In this document: one piece after another, positions 10,440 through 20,779 of the stretch
How the letters are laid out: every line of letters begins with the position of its first letter
Position numbering within the stretch: position 1 is the stretch's first letter
Assembly: GCA_963575745.1 (NCBI GenBank)
Contig: CAUYUJ010022526.1
Span: forward strand, 450,652-514,651
Direction: 5' to 3'
Length of the DNA: 64,000 bases
Origin: Prorocentrum cordatum
Lineage: Eukaryota > Sar > Dinophyceae > Prorocentrales > Prorocentraceae
The notes under the pieces: generated by a model
Seen by the model: the letters and a program-made list of their open reading frames with translations, nothing else
What the model was told of the DNA's origin: nothing
Database searches by the model: none
Position numbers and translations under genes: made by a program

Positions 10440-12258
10440 CGCCCAGAGGGCTGGTGGGATTGGGCCAGCCGAGGGGCCGAGCGACCGAGCGGCGGCGGGC
10501 GGGTCTGGGGCGACCAGTGCAGCCGACGGCGAAAACAAACAAAAAAACAAACAAAACCCATGCATTTGGCCAGCCGAGGGGGCGAGCGACCGCGGGGCGG
10601 CGAGCTTGAGGCGACCAGTGCAGCCGACGGACAAGCGAACACAAACAAAAACAAAAACAAACAAAACCAGTGAATTGGGCCAGCCGAGGGGCCGAGCGAC
10701 CGAACGGCGGCGGTCGGGCCTGGGGCGACCAGCGCAGCCGACGGACAAGCGAAAACAAACAACAGCAAACGCAACCAATGCATTTGGCCGGCCGAGGGGC
10801 CGAGCGACCGCGGGGCGGCGGGCGAGTTTGAGGCGACCACTGCAGCCGACGGACAAGCGAAAACAAATAGAAACAAAGAAAGCCAGGGAATGGGGCCAGC
10901 CGAGGAGCCGAGCGACCGAAAGGCGGCGGGCGTGCGCAGGTCGACCAGTGCAGCCGACGGACAAGCGAAATCAAACAAAAACAAGCAAAACCAGTGAATT
11001 GGGCCGAGGGGCCGAGCGACCGAACGGCGGCGGGCGGGCCTGGGGCGACCAGCGCAGCCGACGGACAAGCGAAAACAAGCCGAAACAAACAAGACCAATG
11101 AATGGGGCCAGCCGAGGGGCCGAGCGACCGCGGGGCGGCGGGCGGGCCTGGGGCGACCAGTGCAGCCGACGGACAAGCGAAAACAAACAAAAAACAAACA
11201 AAACCAATGAATTGGGCCAGCCGATGGGCCGAGCGCCCGCGGGGCGGCGGACGAACCTGGGGCGACCAGTGCAGCCGACGGACAAGCGAAAACAAGCAGA
11301 AACAAACAAAACCAGTGAATTTGGCCAGCCGAGTGGCCGAGCGCCCGCGGGGCGGCGGGCGAGCCTGGGGCGACCAGCGCAGCCGACGGACAAGCGAAAA
11401 CAAACAAAAACAAACGAAACAGTGGAAAGGGGCAACCCGAGGGGCCGAGCGACCGCGGGGTGGCGGGCGAGGCTGGGGCGACCAACGCAGCTGACGGACA
11501 AGCGAACACGAACAACAACAAACAACATCAGGGAATTGGGCCAGCCGAGGGGCCGAGCGAGAGAACAGCGGCGGGCGAGCCTGGGGCGACCAGTGCAGCC
11601 GACGGACAAGCGAAAACAAACAACAACAAGCAAAACCAATGTATTTGGCCAGCCGAGGGGCCGAGCGACCGCGGAGCGGCGGGCGAGCCTGAGGCGACCG
11701 GTGCAGCCGACGGACAAGCGAAAACAAAACAAAGAAAGCCAGGGAGTGGGGCCAGCCGAGGGGCCGAGTGACCGAAAGGCGGCGGGCGAGCCTGGGGCGT
11801 CCAGTGCAGCCGACGGACAAGCGAAAACAAACAAAAACAAACAACGTCAGGGAATTGGGCCAGCTGAGGGGCCGAGCGACCGAACGGCGGCGGGCGGGCC
11901 TGAGACGACCAGTGCAGCCGACGGACAAGCGAAAACAAACAGGAACAAAGAACGCCAAGGAATGGGGCCAGCCGAGGGGCCGAGCGACCGCGGGGCGGCG
12001 GGCGGGCCTGGGGCGACCAGTGCAGCCGACGGACAAGCGAACACAAACAAAAACAAACAAAACCAAGGAATGGGGCCAGCCGAGGGGCCGAGCGACCGCG
12101 GGGCGGCGGGCGTGCGCAGGGCGACCAGTGCAGCCGACGGACAAGCGAAAACAAACAGAATCAAACAAAACCAGTGAATTCGGCCAGCCGAGGGGCCGAG
12201 CGACCGAACGGCGCGGGCGGGCCTGGGGCGGCCAGTGCAGCCGACGGACAAGCGAAAA
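10440..12258 (+). repeat. 108-bp satellite array 4
   Basis: About 17 forward units, less regular in subtype order than arrays 2 and 3. Several units contain the B-like GCGGGGCGGCGGGCGGGCC variant. It is interrupted at 12258, inside a unit at ...ACAAGCGAAAA, by the element starting TCTTTGCGGG, and resumes at 18074. Confidence 0.9.
12254..12258 (+). repeat. GAAAA putative target duplication, left
   Basis: The satellite word GCGAAAACAAAC is split after GAAAA. The same five bases recur at 13209-13213 and 18074-18078, where the satellite resumes as GAAAACAAAC. Confidence 0.7.
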
Positions 12259-12379
12259 TCTTTGCGGGCTACCATATATCTCATCCCCACAAATGGGTCG
12301 ACGCTCCCGCGCTGCCGTTGGGCCAGCGGGAGACAAGGCGCCGCCAGACTGGACCCGACTGGAGTTTCTCCACGGGCCC
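12255..12379 (+). repeat. 5' module of hairpin-ended element, copy 1
   Basis: Direct copy of 13210-13332, nearly identical apart from two extra bases (ATATCTCATCC versus ATATCATCC). It ends CTCCACGGGCCC in both copies, after which the two elements differ. Confidence 0.88.
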
Positions 12380-12454
12380 GTCTGGCAGGAGCGTCGACCC
12401 AACCGAAAACGCAGAACGAACGGGTGGATGTGGGTGGGTAACAAACCGCACTTG

Positions 12455-12893
12455 CGGCGCTGCAGGGTTGCCACGGGCCACTGGCGCCAGGGCGTTCCGC
12501 CCTGCAGAGCAGCCTCCCTCAGGGCTGTTGCGGCGCTGCCACGGGCCAAGCGCGCCAGGGCGTTCCACCCTGCAGAGCAGCCTCCCTCAGGGCTGTTGCG
12601 GCGCTGCCACGGGCCACTGGCGCCAGGGCGTTCCGCCCTGCAGAGCAGCCTCCCTCAGGGCTGTTGCGGCGCTGCCACGGGCCAAGCGCGCCAGGGCGTT
12701 CCACCCTGCAGAGCAGCCTCCCTCAGGGCTGTTGCGGCGCTGCCACGGGCCACTGGCGCCAGGGCGTTCCGCCCTGCAGAGCAGCCTCCCTCAGGGCTGT
12801 TGCGGCGCTGCCACGGGCCACGCGCGCCAGGGCGTCCCGCCCTGCAGAGCAGCCTCCCTCAGGGCTGTTGCGGCGCTGTCACCGAAGCTGACT
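12455..12893 (+). repeat. 68-bp array with alternating variants
   Basis: Roughly 6.5 copies. The word CAGAGCAGCCTCCCTCAGGG recurs every 68 bp (at about 12505, 12573, 12641, 12709, 12777 and 12845). Odd and even units alternate between CCACTGGCGCCAGGGCGTTC-type and CCAAGCGCGCCAGGGCGTTC-type sequences, giving a 136-bp dimeric period. A shorter version is at 17465-17745. Confidence 0.9.
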
Positions 12894-13143
12894 GCGGGAA
12901 GGCAATGGCGACGAGGAGCGGCGGCGAAGTGGCAACGAGGAGCACCAGCAGAGGCCACGAGGTCGCTGCAAGGAGCCACAGCGCACGCCACCAGCGCCAA
13001 GCCAACCAACCGACCAACCGAGGGAGGAAGCGGAAGAGGAACCACCTGCCGCCGAGCAGCCCTGGGCGAGTGAGATTTTCGCACGCTGCGGCCAAGCGCA
13101 TGGCTGACCGAGGCATAGAAGCCAAGATGCACAAAGGCAGAGA

Positions 13144-13161
13144 GGCGCACTCATGTGCGCC
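13144..13161. other. Hairpin 1 of element 3' end
   Basis: GGCGCAC - TCAT - GTGCGCC: a perfect 7-bp stem with a 4-base loop. It lies just before the larger terminal hairpin and is conserved in the second copy near 18,010. Confidence 0.75.
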
Positions 13162-13177
13162 CTGAAGATTTTCCTGC

Positions 13178-13204
13178 CCCCCAAATCGCTACGCGATTTG
13201 GGGG
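13178..13204. other. Hairpin 2 of element 3' end
   Basis: CCCCCAAATCGC - TAC - GCGATTTGGGGG: a perfect 12-bp stem with a 3-base loop, followed by CTAT and the element end. The homologous hairpin at 18,046-18,072 has one mismatch (CACATCGC). Confidence 0.9.
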
Positions 13205-13209
13205 CTATG

Positions 13210-13332
13210 AAAATCTTTGCGGGCTACCATATATCATCCCCACAAATGGGTCGACGCTCCCGCGCTGCCGTTGGGCCAGCGGGAGACAAGGCGCCGCCAG
13301 ACTGGACCCGACTGGAGTTTCTCCACGGGCCC
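13210..13332 (+). repeat. 5' module of hairpin-ended element, copy 2
   Basis: Direct copy of 12255-12379. The second arm of the 14-bp inverted pair present in copy 1 is absent because homology stops at GGGCCC. Confidence 0.88.
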
Positions 13333-14186
13333 AATGCTTCCAGTGTGGCCAGGCTGGCGGCGCTGAGCCACGCAAGTGGCGCGCGCGCAGGAGTCAAATT
13401 TTGCAACGAACCCGTGCCCAATGCATGCAAACGCGACGACTGTGTGGTTCGCCACTCACAAGTGGGCAAGCGCCGCTTACCAGACGCTATGCGCGCAGGA
13501 CAACCAGCGCCCCTCCGCGCCGGGCACGCCTGCGTGCCATTACACCCGAACGCGATCGGATTGGAACGCTGGGCGTGCTTGATTCAGATCCCAAGACAAC
13601 CGAGCGACGGAGCGCGCCTGCGGCCGAACGTTCCGGGCACGCTTGCGCCTGCCTGCGCAGAATCGGGCTCCGCTTATGATTCGGGGCGCGCCCGCAACGG
13701 AACCTGGAATTACCTTTCATTGCGATTCTGTGGGCGCGCGCGCCAGCGCCGCAATCGCATCCCGGCTTGGTCGCGCCTGCACACGCCAGTTCGCGCGCTG
13801 ATCGAGATTTTAAACGCTCTGCGCCCATGAGCGCGAATCGCGCTCCGATTGCGCCGCAAGACACCTACGCACATTCGCGCTGCCTGCGCTTTCCGATTGC
13901 GATAAGCGCTGCCTACGCGCTCTGACTGCGATCCTTGGCGCGCCTGCGCCGGAACGGGCTCCGACAACGAATCTGCGCCCAAGTAACGCCAGAATGCGCG
14001 GATCGCGCTCTGATCGCGCCCGCGCTCGAACGCGTGCACTCGCACTCCAATTGTGTTTCTGGGCACGCCTCCGCCCACAAGCGCGTAATCGCGAACGATT
14101 GTGATTGCGGGCGCGCCTGCGCCTGCACGCGCGGAACCACACTTCGGCATCGGCTCTGGGCGCGCCTGCCATAAGCGCGCTATCGC
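13333..14186. other. GC-rich degenerate sequence without a gene
   Basis: Recurring short words such as GCGCGCCTGCGCC and GCGCGAATCGCG, similar to 5574-6689. No domain, start context or codon pattern supports a gene. Confidence 0.5.
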
Positions 14187-15006
14187 GCCGAGCGCACCGG
14201 CGCGAGTCGCACCGGTCGCGCTGGTCACGCCGGTCGCGCTGGTCGCGACGGTCGCACCGGTTGCGCTGGTCGCGCCTGTCACGCCGGTTGCGCCGGTGCC
14301 GGTCGCGCTGGTCGCGCCGGTTGCGCCGGTTGGGCCGTCGCGCCGGTTGCGATGGCTGCGACGGTTCCGCCGGTGCTGGTCGCGCCGGTCGCGCCGGTTG
14401 CGCTGGTTGCGCCGGTCGCGCCGGCCACGCCGGTTGCGCTGGTCGCACCAGTTGCGCCAGCGCCGGTCGTGCCGGTTGCGCCGGTTGCGCCGGTTGCGCC
14501 GGTGCCGGTCGCGCTGGCCGCGCCGGTCGCGCAGGTCGCGCCGGTCGCGCCAGTTTCGCCGGTTGCGCCGGTCACGTCACGCCGGTTGCGCCGGCGCCGG
14601 GCGCGCCGGTCCCGCCAATCACGCCAGTTGCGCTGGTCGCGCCAGTAGCGCCGATCACGTCGTGTGCCGGTCGCGCTGGTGCTGGTCGCGCCGGTCGCGC
14701 CGCTTGCGCCGGTTGCACAGGTCGCGCTGGTCGCGCCGGTCACGCCGGTTGCGCCGGCCGCGCCGGTTGCGCGCGGGTCGCGCCTGTTGCGCTGGTCGCG
14801 CCGGTGCCGGTCACTCCGGCGCCAGTGTCGCCGGTCGCGCCGGTCGCGCGCGTCGCGCCTGTCGCGCCGGTCGTGCCGGTCGAGCCGGTCACGCCGGTTG
14901 CGCCGGTCGCGCCGGTCGCGCCGGTTGCGCCGGTTGCGCCGGCGCCAGTCGCCGGTCGCGCCGGTGGCTGTCGTGCCGGCGGTCGCGCCGGTGCCGGGCG
15001 CGCTGG

Positions 15007-15042
<36 letters not shown>

Positions 15043-16160
15043 TGCGCCAACCGCGCCGGTTGCGCCAGTGCTCGTCGCGCAGGCCGCGCCAGTCGCCCTG
15101 GTCGCGCTGGTTGCGCTGGTCGCGCCGGCCGTGCCCGTCACGCCGGTTGCGCTGGTTGCGCGAGTGCCGGTCGCGCCGGTCGCGTCTGTTGCGCTGGCCG
15201 CGCCGGTCGCCCGGCCACGCCGGTTGCGCCGGTCACGCCAGGTGCGCCGGTGCCGGATGCGCCGGTCGCCTCATTTGCACTGGCCGCGCCGGTCGCGCTG
15301 GTTGCGCTGGTCGCGCTGGTCGCGCCGGTCACGCCGGTTGCGCCGGTCGCGCCGGTTGCGCCGGTGCCGGTCGCGCCGGTGGCGCCGGTCGCCGGTCGCG
15401 CGAGTCGCGCCGATTACGCGCGTCGCGCCGGTGCCGGTCACTCCGGCGCCGGTCTCGCCGGTCGCGCCGGTCGCGCGGGTCGCGCCTGTCGCGCCGGTCG
15501 CGCCGGTCGCGCCGGTCACGCCGGTCGCGCCGGCCGCGCCGGTCACGCCGGTTGCGCTGGTTGCGCCGGTTGCGCGGGCGCCAGTTGCGCCGGTGGCCAT
15601 GGCCGCGCCGGTCGTGCCGGCGGTCGCGCCGGTGCCGATCGCGCTGGTCGCGTCGGTCGCGCCGGTCGCGCCGGTCGCGCCAGTTGCGCCGGTCGCGCCG
15701 GCCGTGCCGGTCGCGCCGGTTGCGCCAATCGCGCCGGTGCCCGTCGCGCAGGCCGCGCCGGTCGCCCCGGTTGCGCCAGTTGCGCTGGTCGCGCCGGCCG
15801 TGCCGGTCACGCCGATTGCGCCGGTTGCGCCGCTGCCGGTCGCGCCGGTCGCGCCTGTTGCGCTGGTCGCGCCGGTCGCCCGGCAACGCCGGTTGCGCCG
15901 GTCGCGCTGGGTGCGCCGGTGCCGGTTGCGCCGGTCGCGCCTTTCGCACTGGTCGCGCCGGTTGTGCCGGTCACGCAAATCGCGCCGGTCGCGCTGGTTG
16001 CGCTGGTGCCGGTCGCGCCGGTCGTGCCGGTTGCGCTGGTCGCGCTGGTCGTGCCGGCCACGTCGGTTGCTGGTGCCGGTCGCGCCGGTCGCGCCAGTAG
16101 CGTTGGTCGCGCCGGTCGTGCCGGTCACGCCGGTTGCGCCAGTCGCGCGCACGCACTTCC
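14187..16160 (+). repeat. 2-kb minisatellite of 9-bp units with ~630-bp higher order
   Basis: Built from GTCGCGCCG and GTTGCGCCG nonamers with substitutions and occasional 3- or 6-base variants. Frames read APVAPV, RAGRAG or RSRRLR on the plus strand and ATGATG on the minus strand, so all of them stay open. Landmark words repeat over a longer distance: GTGCCGGTCACTCCGGCGCC at 14804 and 15431, and CTGTTGCGCTGG at 15186 and 15855. This gives a higher-order period of roughly 630-670 bp. It is not evidence of a protein. Confidence 0.9.
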
Positions 16161-16199
16161 GCAGCTTCGAGCGCGTGAAATTATGCACTAGTTGCGCCC

Positions 16200-16560
16200 C
16201 CGGGCGCGCCTGCGCTCGCAGACGTGGAATCGCGCACCGATGGCAAGTCCGGGCTCGCCCGAATACGCGGAATTGAGCCCTCCCCGGCCTGGGGAACCCG
16301 CGCCCCGCTGGGCACTAGTCCTGCGGAGTGGCGACCCGTCCCGCGGGTGCGTCCTGCCCACGCGCGGGCGGCTGCCCCGCTCACGGACGGCCTGTGGGCG
16401 CCCTGCTCCCCCTGAGGCCTCCTGCGGCATGGCGACCCGTCCTGCGGGTTCGCTGCCCGCCTAGCCGGCGGCCTCATCCTGGAAGTGCGCTTCCCGCCCT
16501 GCGGGATAGCGGCCCGCCGTGCGGGCGCACTGCCCGTGCTGTGGGCGACTGCCCGTCCTG
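16200..16560. other. GC-rich sequence with CCTGCGGG-type repeats
   Basis: Short recurrences of GCGGGTGCGTCCTGCC, CTGCGGGATAGCGGCCC and similar words. No gene seen. Confidence 0.5.
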
Positions 16561-17448
16561 CGCGGCGCCTGGGCCCGAAGGCGACGGCACACCTGCGGCA
16601 GCCACGGAAACAAACTAAGCACACCTGGGCCGCAGCTGCTGCGAAACGAACCTAATTGGGCCCGAACGCGCCGCCACCTGGGGCAGCCGCGGAAGCGAAC
16701 TGGGCACACCTGGGCCGCAGCTGCTGTGAAACAAGCGCAGAAGTGGCGACGAGGAGCGGCGGCGAAATTGGCGACGAGGAGCGCCGGCAAGAAGGGACCG
16801 AAGGCAAGTGCGGCGACGGGAGGCGCGCAGCGTTGCCAAACCTGGGGCAGCCACAAGAGCGAACAGGGCGCGACAGAAACAGCACACCTGGGCCCGAGCG
16901 CCCTGCCACACCTGGGGCAGCCGCGGAAACGAACTTGGCGCACCTGGGCCGCCGCTGTGAAATGAGCACACCTGGGCCCGAACGCGCCGCCACACCTGGG
17001 GCAGCCACAAAAGCGACCTGGGCACCTGGGCCGCAGCCGCCGCGAAACGAGCACAGCTGGGCCCGAAAGCACCGCCGCACCTGGGGCAGCCGCGGACGCG
17101 GCTGGGCACACCTGGGCCGCGGCCGCTGCGAAACGAGCACACCTGGGCCCGAACGCGCCGTCGCAGCCACGCCAGCGACCTGGGCACACCTGGGCCGCGG
17201 CCGCTGCGACACAAGCGCCGAAGTGGGGACGAGGAGCGGCGGAGAAATGACGAAGAGCGGCTGCAGGGTGCGCCCGACCTGCGGGCGTACCTCCCGGCCC
17301 GCGGGAGCCCAAGACAGCAGCTGGTGCCCGACCTGCGGGTGCACCTCCCGTCCTGCGGGACTGCGTGCCTGAAGATGGTGCCCGACTTGCGGGAAAGCGA
17401 ACTGGGCACACCTGGGCCGCAGCCGCTGCGAAACGAGCACACCTGGGC
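16561..17448 (+). repeat. CACCTGGGC-type irregular tandem repeats
   Basis: Words GCACACCTGGGCCCGAACGC, CACCTGGGGCAGCC and GGGCCGCAGCTGCTGCGAAA recur at irregular 45-110 bp spacing. GACGAGGAGCGGCGG also occurs here and in the 3' flank of the hairpin-ended element. Confidence 0.75.
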
Positions 17449-18073
17449 ACAAACCGCACTTGCGGCGCTGCAGGGTTGCCACGGGCCACTGGCGCCAGGG
17501 CGTTCCGCCCTGCAGAGCAGCCCCCCTCAGGGCTGTTGCGGCGCTGCCACGGGCCAAGCGCGCCAGGGCGTTCCACCCTGCAGAGCAGCCTCCCTCAGGG
17601 CTGTTGCGGCGCTGCCACGGGCCACTGGCGCCAGGGCGTTCCGCCCTGCAGAGCAGCCTCCCTCAGGGCTGTTGCGGCGGGCCAAGCGCGCCAGGGCGTT
17701 CCACCCTGCAGAGCAGCCTCCCTCAGGGCTGTTGCGGCGCTGTCACCGAAGCTGACTGCGGGAAGGCAATGGCGACGAGGAGCGGCGGCGAAGTGGCAAC
17801 GAGGAGCACCAGCAGAGAGCCACGAGGTCGCTGCAAGGAGCCACAGCGCACGCCACCAGCGCCAAGCCAACCAACCGACCAACCGAGGGAGGAAGCGGAA
17901 GAGGAACCACCTGCCGCCAAGCAGCCCTGGGCGAGTGAGAATAACGCACGCTGCGGCCAAGCGCATGGCTGACCGAGGCATAGAAGCCAAGATGCACAAA
18001 GGCAGAGAGGCGCACTCATGTGCGCCCTGAAGATTTTCCTGCCCCCCACATCGCTACGCGATTTGGGGGCTAT
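17449..18073 (+). repeat. Second copy of the element 3' half
   Basis: Starts ACAAACCGCACTTGCGG and matches 12441-13208 at well over 90%. It has a shorter 68-bp array (one unit truncated near 17,680) and the same unique flank and terminal hairpins. Confidence 0.9.
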
Positions 18074-18340
18074 GAAAACAAACAAAAACAAACACCAATG
18101 CATTTGGCCAGCCGAGGGGCCGAGCGACCGAAAGGCCGCGGGCGGGCCTGGGGCGACCAGTGCAGCCGACGGACAAGCGAAAACAAACAGAAACAAACAA
18201 AACCAACGCATTTGGCCAGCCGAAGGGCCGAGCGACCGAAAGGCTGCCACTGCGATCGACGGACAAACGAAAACAAGCCAGAACAACCGAAACCAGCCAA
18301 GGAATGGGGCCATCCGAGGAGCCAAACGACCTAGCGCTAC
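18074..18340 (+). repeat. 108-bp satellite remnant, array 5
   Basis: About 2.4 diverged units resuming directly after the hairpin-ended element. Decay increases towards 18,340, as expected for the edge of an array. Confidence 0.85.
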
Positions 18341-18479
18341 TGCGCGCCGCTGAGACAGGGCCCGGAAATTTGCAATCTACTTCTTGTAATTGCTGTTGCT
18401 GTTGGTTTTTTGGGCGGCCCCGAATGCAATCTACTTCTTCCGCCTTCCTACTTCATGTTTCTACCTACTTCTTCCGACC
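18341..18479. other. Unique transition sequence
   Basis: Lower GC, with repeated AATCTACTTCTTC-like words (three near-copies between 18,370 and 18,475). No gene. Confidence 0.5.
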
Positions 18480-18660
18480 GGTGGGTATGTTGCTCCCATC
18501 GTACTTAAGGACCACATCCCAGAAATAATTGAACGCACCCAGAAAAGTATCGAAACAGTGTCCAACGAGTATCGCCTCCCGGGGCTCGACACGTGAACAT
18601 CATCAAGTTTCGGTACTTTCTTGGTGCTCGAAGTTCCCTCTTGTGATCAAGGTTAGAAAG
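18480..18660 (+). repeat. Dispersed repeat R1, plus copy
   Basis: TTGCTCCCATCGTACTTAAG ... CGAAACAGTGTC ... CTTTCTTGGTGCTCGAA. About three-quarters identical to the reverse complement of 48,888-49,085. Confidence 0.8.
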
Positions 18661-18989
18661 TAGGTTGGAACATCAGAAGCCTTGGCATCGCTCGGGCTTG
18701 TGCACTCTTTCTCGGCGAGGGCCACCGTGGAGCATCTCGGACCCGCTGGCGAAGAAACGGATGCACGAAACCGAAACACGCACAGGGTATGAACGTCCGA
18801 GTGGTGGCGAGCCGCGCCTGCTTCGCTTCGCTTCTCCCCCGTTCCCTGTTTCTTCGGACGGGGAGGAGGCGCTCTCAGCGTGGGACCCCCAGCCTCCCCC
18901 GAGGGGGGACTGGCCGCGGCCACGGGGCCGCCCCCGGGAGGGGTGCTCAGAAGCCAGGGCGCTCGCGCAGATCCTGCCCCTCGGGCGGG
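18661..18989. other. No gene seen
   Basis: GC-rich sequence with a proline/arginine-coding texture in all frames. Nothing recognisable. Confidence 0.4.
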
Positions 18990-19232
18990 TGCGAATGGGG
19001 ATCGTTTTTTATTCATTGTTCTGCCGATCGGCGCGGGCCCCCCAACCCCCACCTCCCCCCCTTCCCCTGGAGTAGATCTTGACTATTTTTGGCGCCTGTT
19101 TCAGGCAGGTGCCCCCATCGGCCGCACAGTTCCAAACAGTCGCTTTAAGCAAAGGTCTGGAGCCAGACTGCCCCTTCCCCCCCCCTTTCGGCCCAATGTC
19201 GAAACGCCGAAGAAAGAACGCTCACATGGGGG
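18990..19232 (+). repeat. Dispersed repeat R2, copy 1
   Basis: Shares TATTCATTGTTCTGCC, CCCCTGGAGTAGATCTTG, TTTTTGGCGCCTGTTT and AAACAGTCGC with 38,027-38,225 in the same orientation. Its end (CCCAATGTCGAAACGCCGAA) recurs at 42,185-42,265. Confidence 0.82.
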
Positions 19233-19439
19233 GTGCCCCGAATGGTGGGTTAAGAGAAGGGCCCTCAAAATGCCCTTTGAGAGGCCCCTTCTGGAGCCAG
19301 CGGGTGCCCCAGCGGGGCCCTCGAGGGCCCCTTCGGGGTAATTTCGTCTTCACCATCCCATGTGGGTCTCACCCCCGATGAGCACTCGCCCGAGCCCCCC
19401 TCTTCTCGTGAGCCTTGAGGAGGGGGTCAGGTCAATGCA

Positions 19440-19540
19440 AGCGGGGGTCAACCAGAGCGCCGGATCTTGCAGGATCCTGCAGGGCCGGGGCAGCACTGGT
19501 CCGCGCTGGCGCGCAGGATCCTGCAGGATGCTGCCAAGCT
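19440..19540. repeat. GCAGGATCCTGCAG palindrome cluster 1
   Basis: GATCTTGCAGGATCCTGCAG and a second CAGGATCCTGCAGG within 70 bp. The same cluster design occurs at 41,905-42,040 and 57,893-58,090. Confidence 0.85.
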
Positions 19541-19543
19541 TAA

Positions 19544-19679
19544 GTCGGGCATGTCCTTCTACAGGAGGAATGTTCAAAAATAGTAACAACATAGTCTGGG
19601 ATCGATTATTTTACTGTTTTTGATAATTGTTGATTTGTTTGAGTATTTTTCATTGTTTCGCCAAAAGGACATGCCCGAC
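19544..19679. mobile_element. MITE-like element with 15-bp perfect TIRs (family M1)
   Basis: 136 bp bounded by GTCGGGCATGTCCTT and AAGGACATGCCCGAC, exact inverted repeats. It has an AT-rich interior and the internal marker CTACAGGAGGAATGTTCAAA followed by AGTCTGGGA. No coding capacity. Relatives lie near 49,470, 58,147, 60,190, 60,662, 61,735 and 62,771. Confidence 0.85.
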
Positions 19680-19680
19680 C

Positions 19681-20184
19681 TCATAGGCCTGTAGGAGGAG
19701 GACATGCCCGACCTCATGTCAAGCCCGATCTTCGCCGCGCCCGAATGTGGGGCAGCAGCAGGCTGTTGTGGTGTATCCTCTGGCGCGTGACGGTCGTTAC
19801 CCGTGCGCTGGACCTTTTGTCTTGGCAGTGAGGTACAGGAAAACAGGTAGAGCAAAACGAATCACACAACGAAAGCAACACAAAAAACAATGTTCAGGTC
19901 CAGCCCTGCCCCACCCCCCGGGTAATGGTAACAGTCGTGCGTAGGGTGCGGGGGCCCGGACCCCCTCCACATGCTGGTGCTCGCGCGCATATTATGGCCG
20001 TCGCAGCGCACCCCCGCCCCGACGTGCCACCCCACGCCGCCCGAGCGTTTACCGTTACTCGCCCCCCCCCCACTGCCTGGTAACGGCCACTGCCAGGGCA
20101 TCATGCTCACAGAGACCTCGGGCTTGCATGGATCTCGTCGTCGTTGACGCGATCGATGTAGGGGTGGGTGCTTCACCCCAATTG
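19681..20184. other. No gene seen
   Basis: Contains a further GGACATGCCCGACCTCAT (a solitary M1 end) near 19,700. The rest is unique GC-rich sequence. Confidence 0.45.
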
Positions 20185-20370
20185 GAGCACAGTGGAGGCC
20201 CATGCCAAGAAACACTCCGCTTGCCTCCAGGGTGCCCTGGGTTCCTTGGGGTTCGATGAGTTTGCCATGGAAAGCGTGACGTTCCCGTACCAAAAATTAA
20301 TGCACCTCCTGGGATCTCAGGCTTGTGTTTTTTGAGGAAGGTTTCCGTGTGGACTGACCTCCACTGTAGT
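20185..20370 (+). repeat. Dispersed repeat R3, copy 1
   Basis: TGCCTCCAGGGTGCCCTGGG, TTCGATGAGTTTGCCATGG and GGGATCTCAGGCTTG match 49,625-49,800 in the same orientation, with moderate divergence. Confidence 0.8.
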
Positions 20371-20779
20371 GGATGACAGGCCAACCCCAGATGAAGGGAG
20401 GCGCTTGCGTCCGATAGCCCCCAGCACGGCAAAAGGCAGATCCGAGGGCGACCATGTTGCAAACAGCGAGAAGCCAGGGCGCCTGCAGATATGAGTGTAG
20501 CACTGCAGGCGCCCTGGCTCCTCGCACGTCGATGATCACAGGCCTCCTGCAGAGGCTTGTGATTATCGATCGGAGTCTGCGCTGAATGAAGACGTCCTCC
20601 GATGCGACCCGAGTTTCATCTGTTTCAGCACCGCCTGCTATCGCGATGACTCGGCACACCTCGAACATGGACGGCACTGCGCTCGGAGGCGCAACCCCAC
20701 TCCTTTGGCAACGCACTGCACGAGCTGCCAAATCGTGGCGCAGGTGAGCTAGGATGGAAGACGGGTGCATGGGCAGAAA
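20371..20779. other. Unique sequence, uncertain coding
   Basis: A 166-codon minus-strand frame (20,297-20,797) crosses this stretch. It has mixed composition and no motif I recognise, and it runs into the adjacent repeat at both ends. I do not call a gene. Confidence 0.35.

Larger units (their letters stand above)
12259..13208 (+). mobile_element. Hairpin-ended element, short copy (950 bp)
   Basis: Begins TCTTTGCGGGCTACC and ends GGGGGCTAT, with GAAAA on both sides. In order it contains a 5' module to 12379, a 14-bp inverted pair (TGGGTCGACGCTCC at 12294-12307 and its complement at 12388-12401), a 68-bp array, about 250 bp of unique sequence and two 3' hairpins. I found no terminal inverted repeats and no protein. 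The TC start and the 3' hairpin recall Helitrons, but the CTAT end and the five-base duplication do not fit that class. The family is unknown to me. Confidence 0.65.
13214..18073 (+). mobile_element. Hairpin-ended element, long copy (4.9 kb)
   Basis: Same TCTTTGCGGG start and GGGGGCTAT end as the short copy, tandem to it through a shared GAAAA. The ends are conserved, but the interior is replaced by GC-rich sequence, a 2-kb 9-bp minisatellite and the CACCTGGGC repeats. It then rejoins the shared 68-bp array and 3' flank at 17,449. No transposase is visible, so if mobile it would be non-autonomous. Confidence 0.6.

Noticed and set aside
12455-12893. CRISPR-like array of 68-bp units
   Set aside because: Spacers are not unique; two variants alternate.
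14101-16276. About 700-codon APV/RAG repeat proteins
   Set aside because: Produced by a 9-bp minisatellite that is open in all frames. No start context or domain.
12259-18073. Canonical Helitron
   Set aside because: The TC start and 3' hairpin fit, but the end is CTAT not CTRR, the flanks show a GAAAA duplication rather than an A/T insertion, and no Rep/helicase sequence is present. Kept as an unclassified element.
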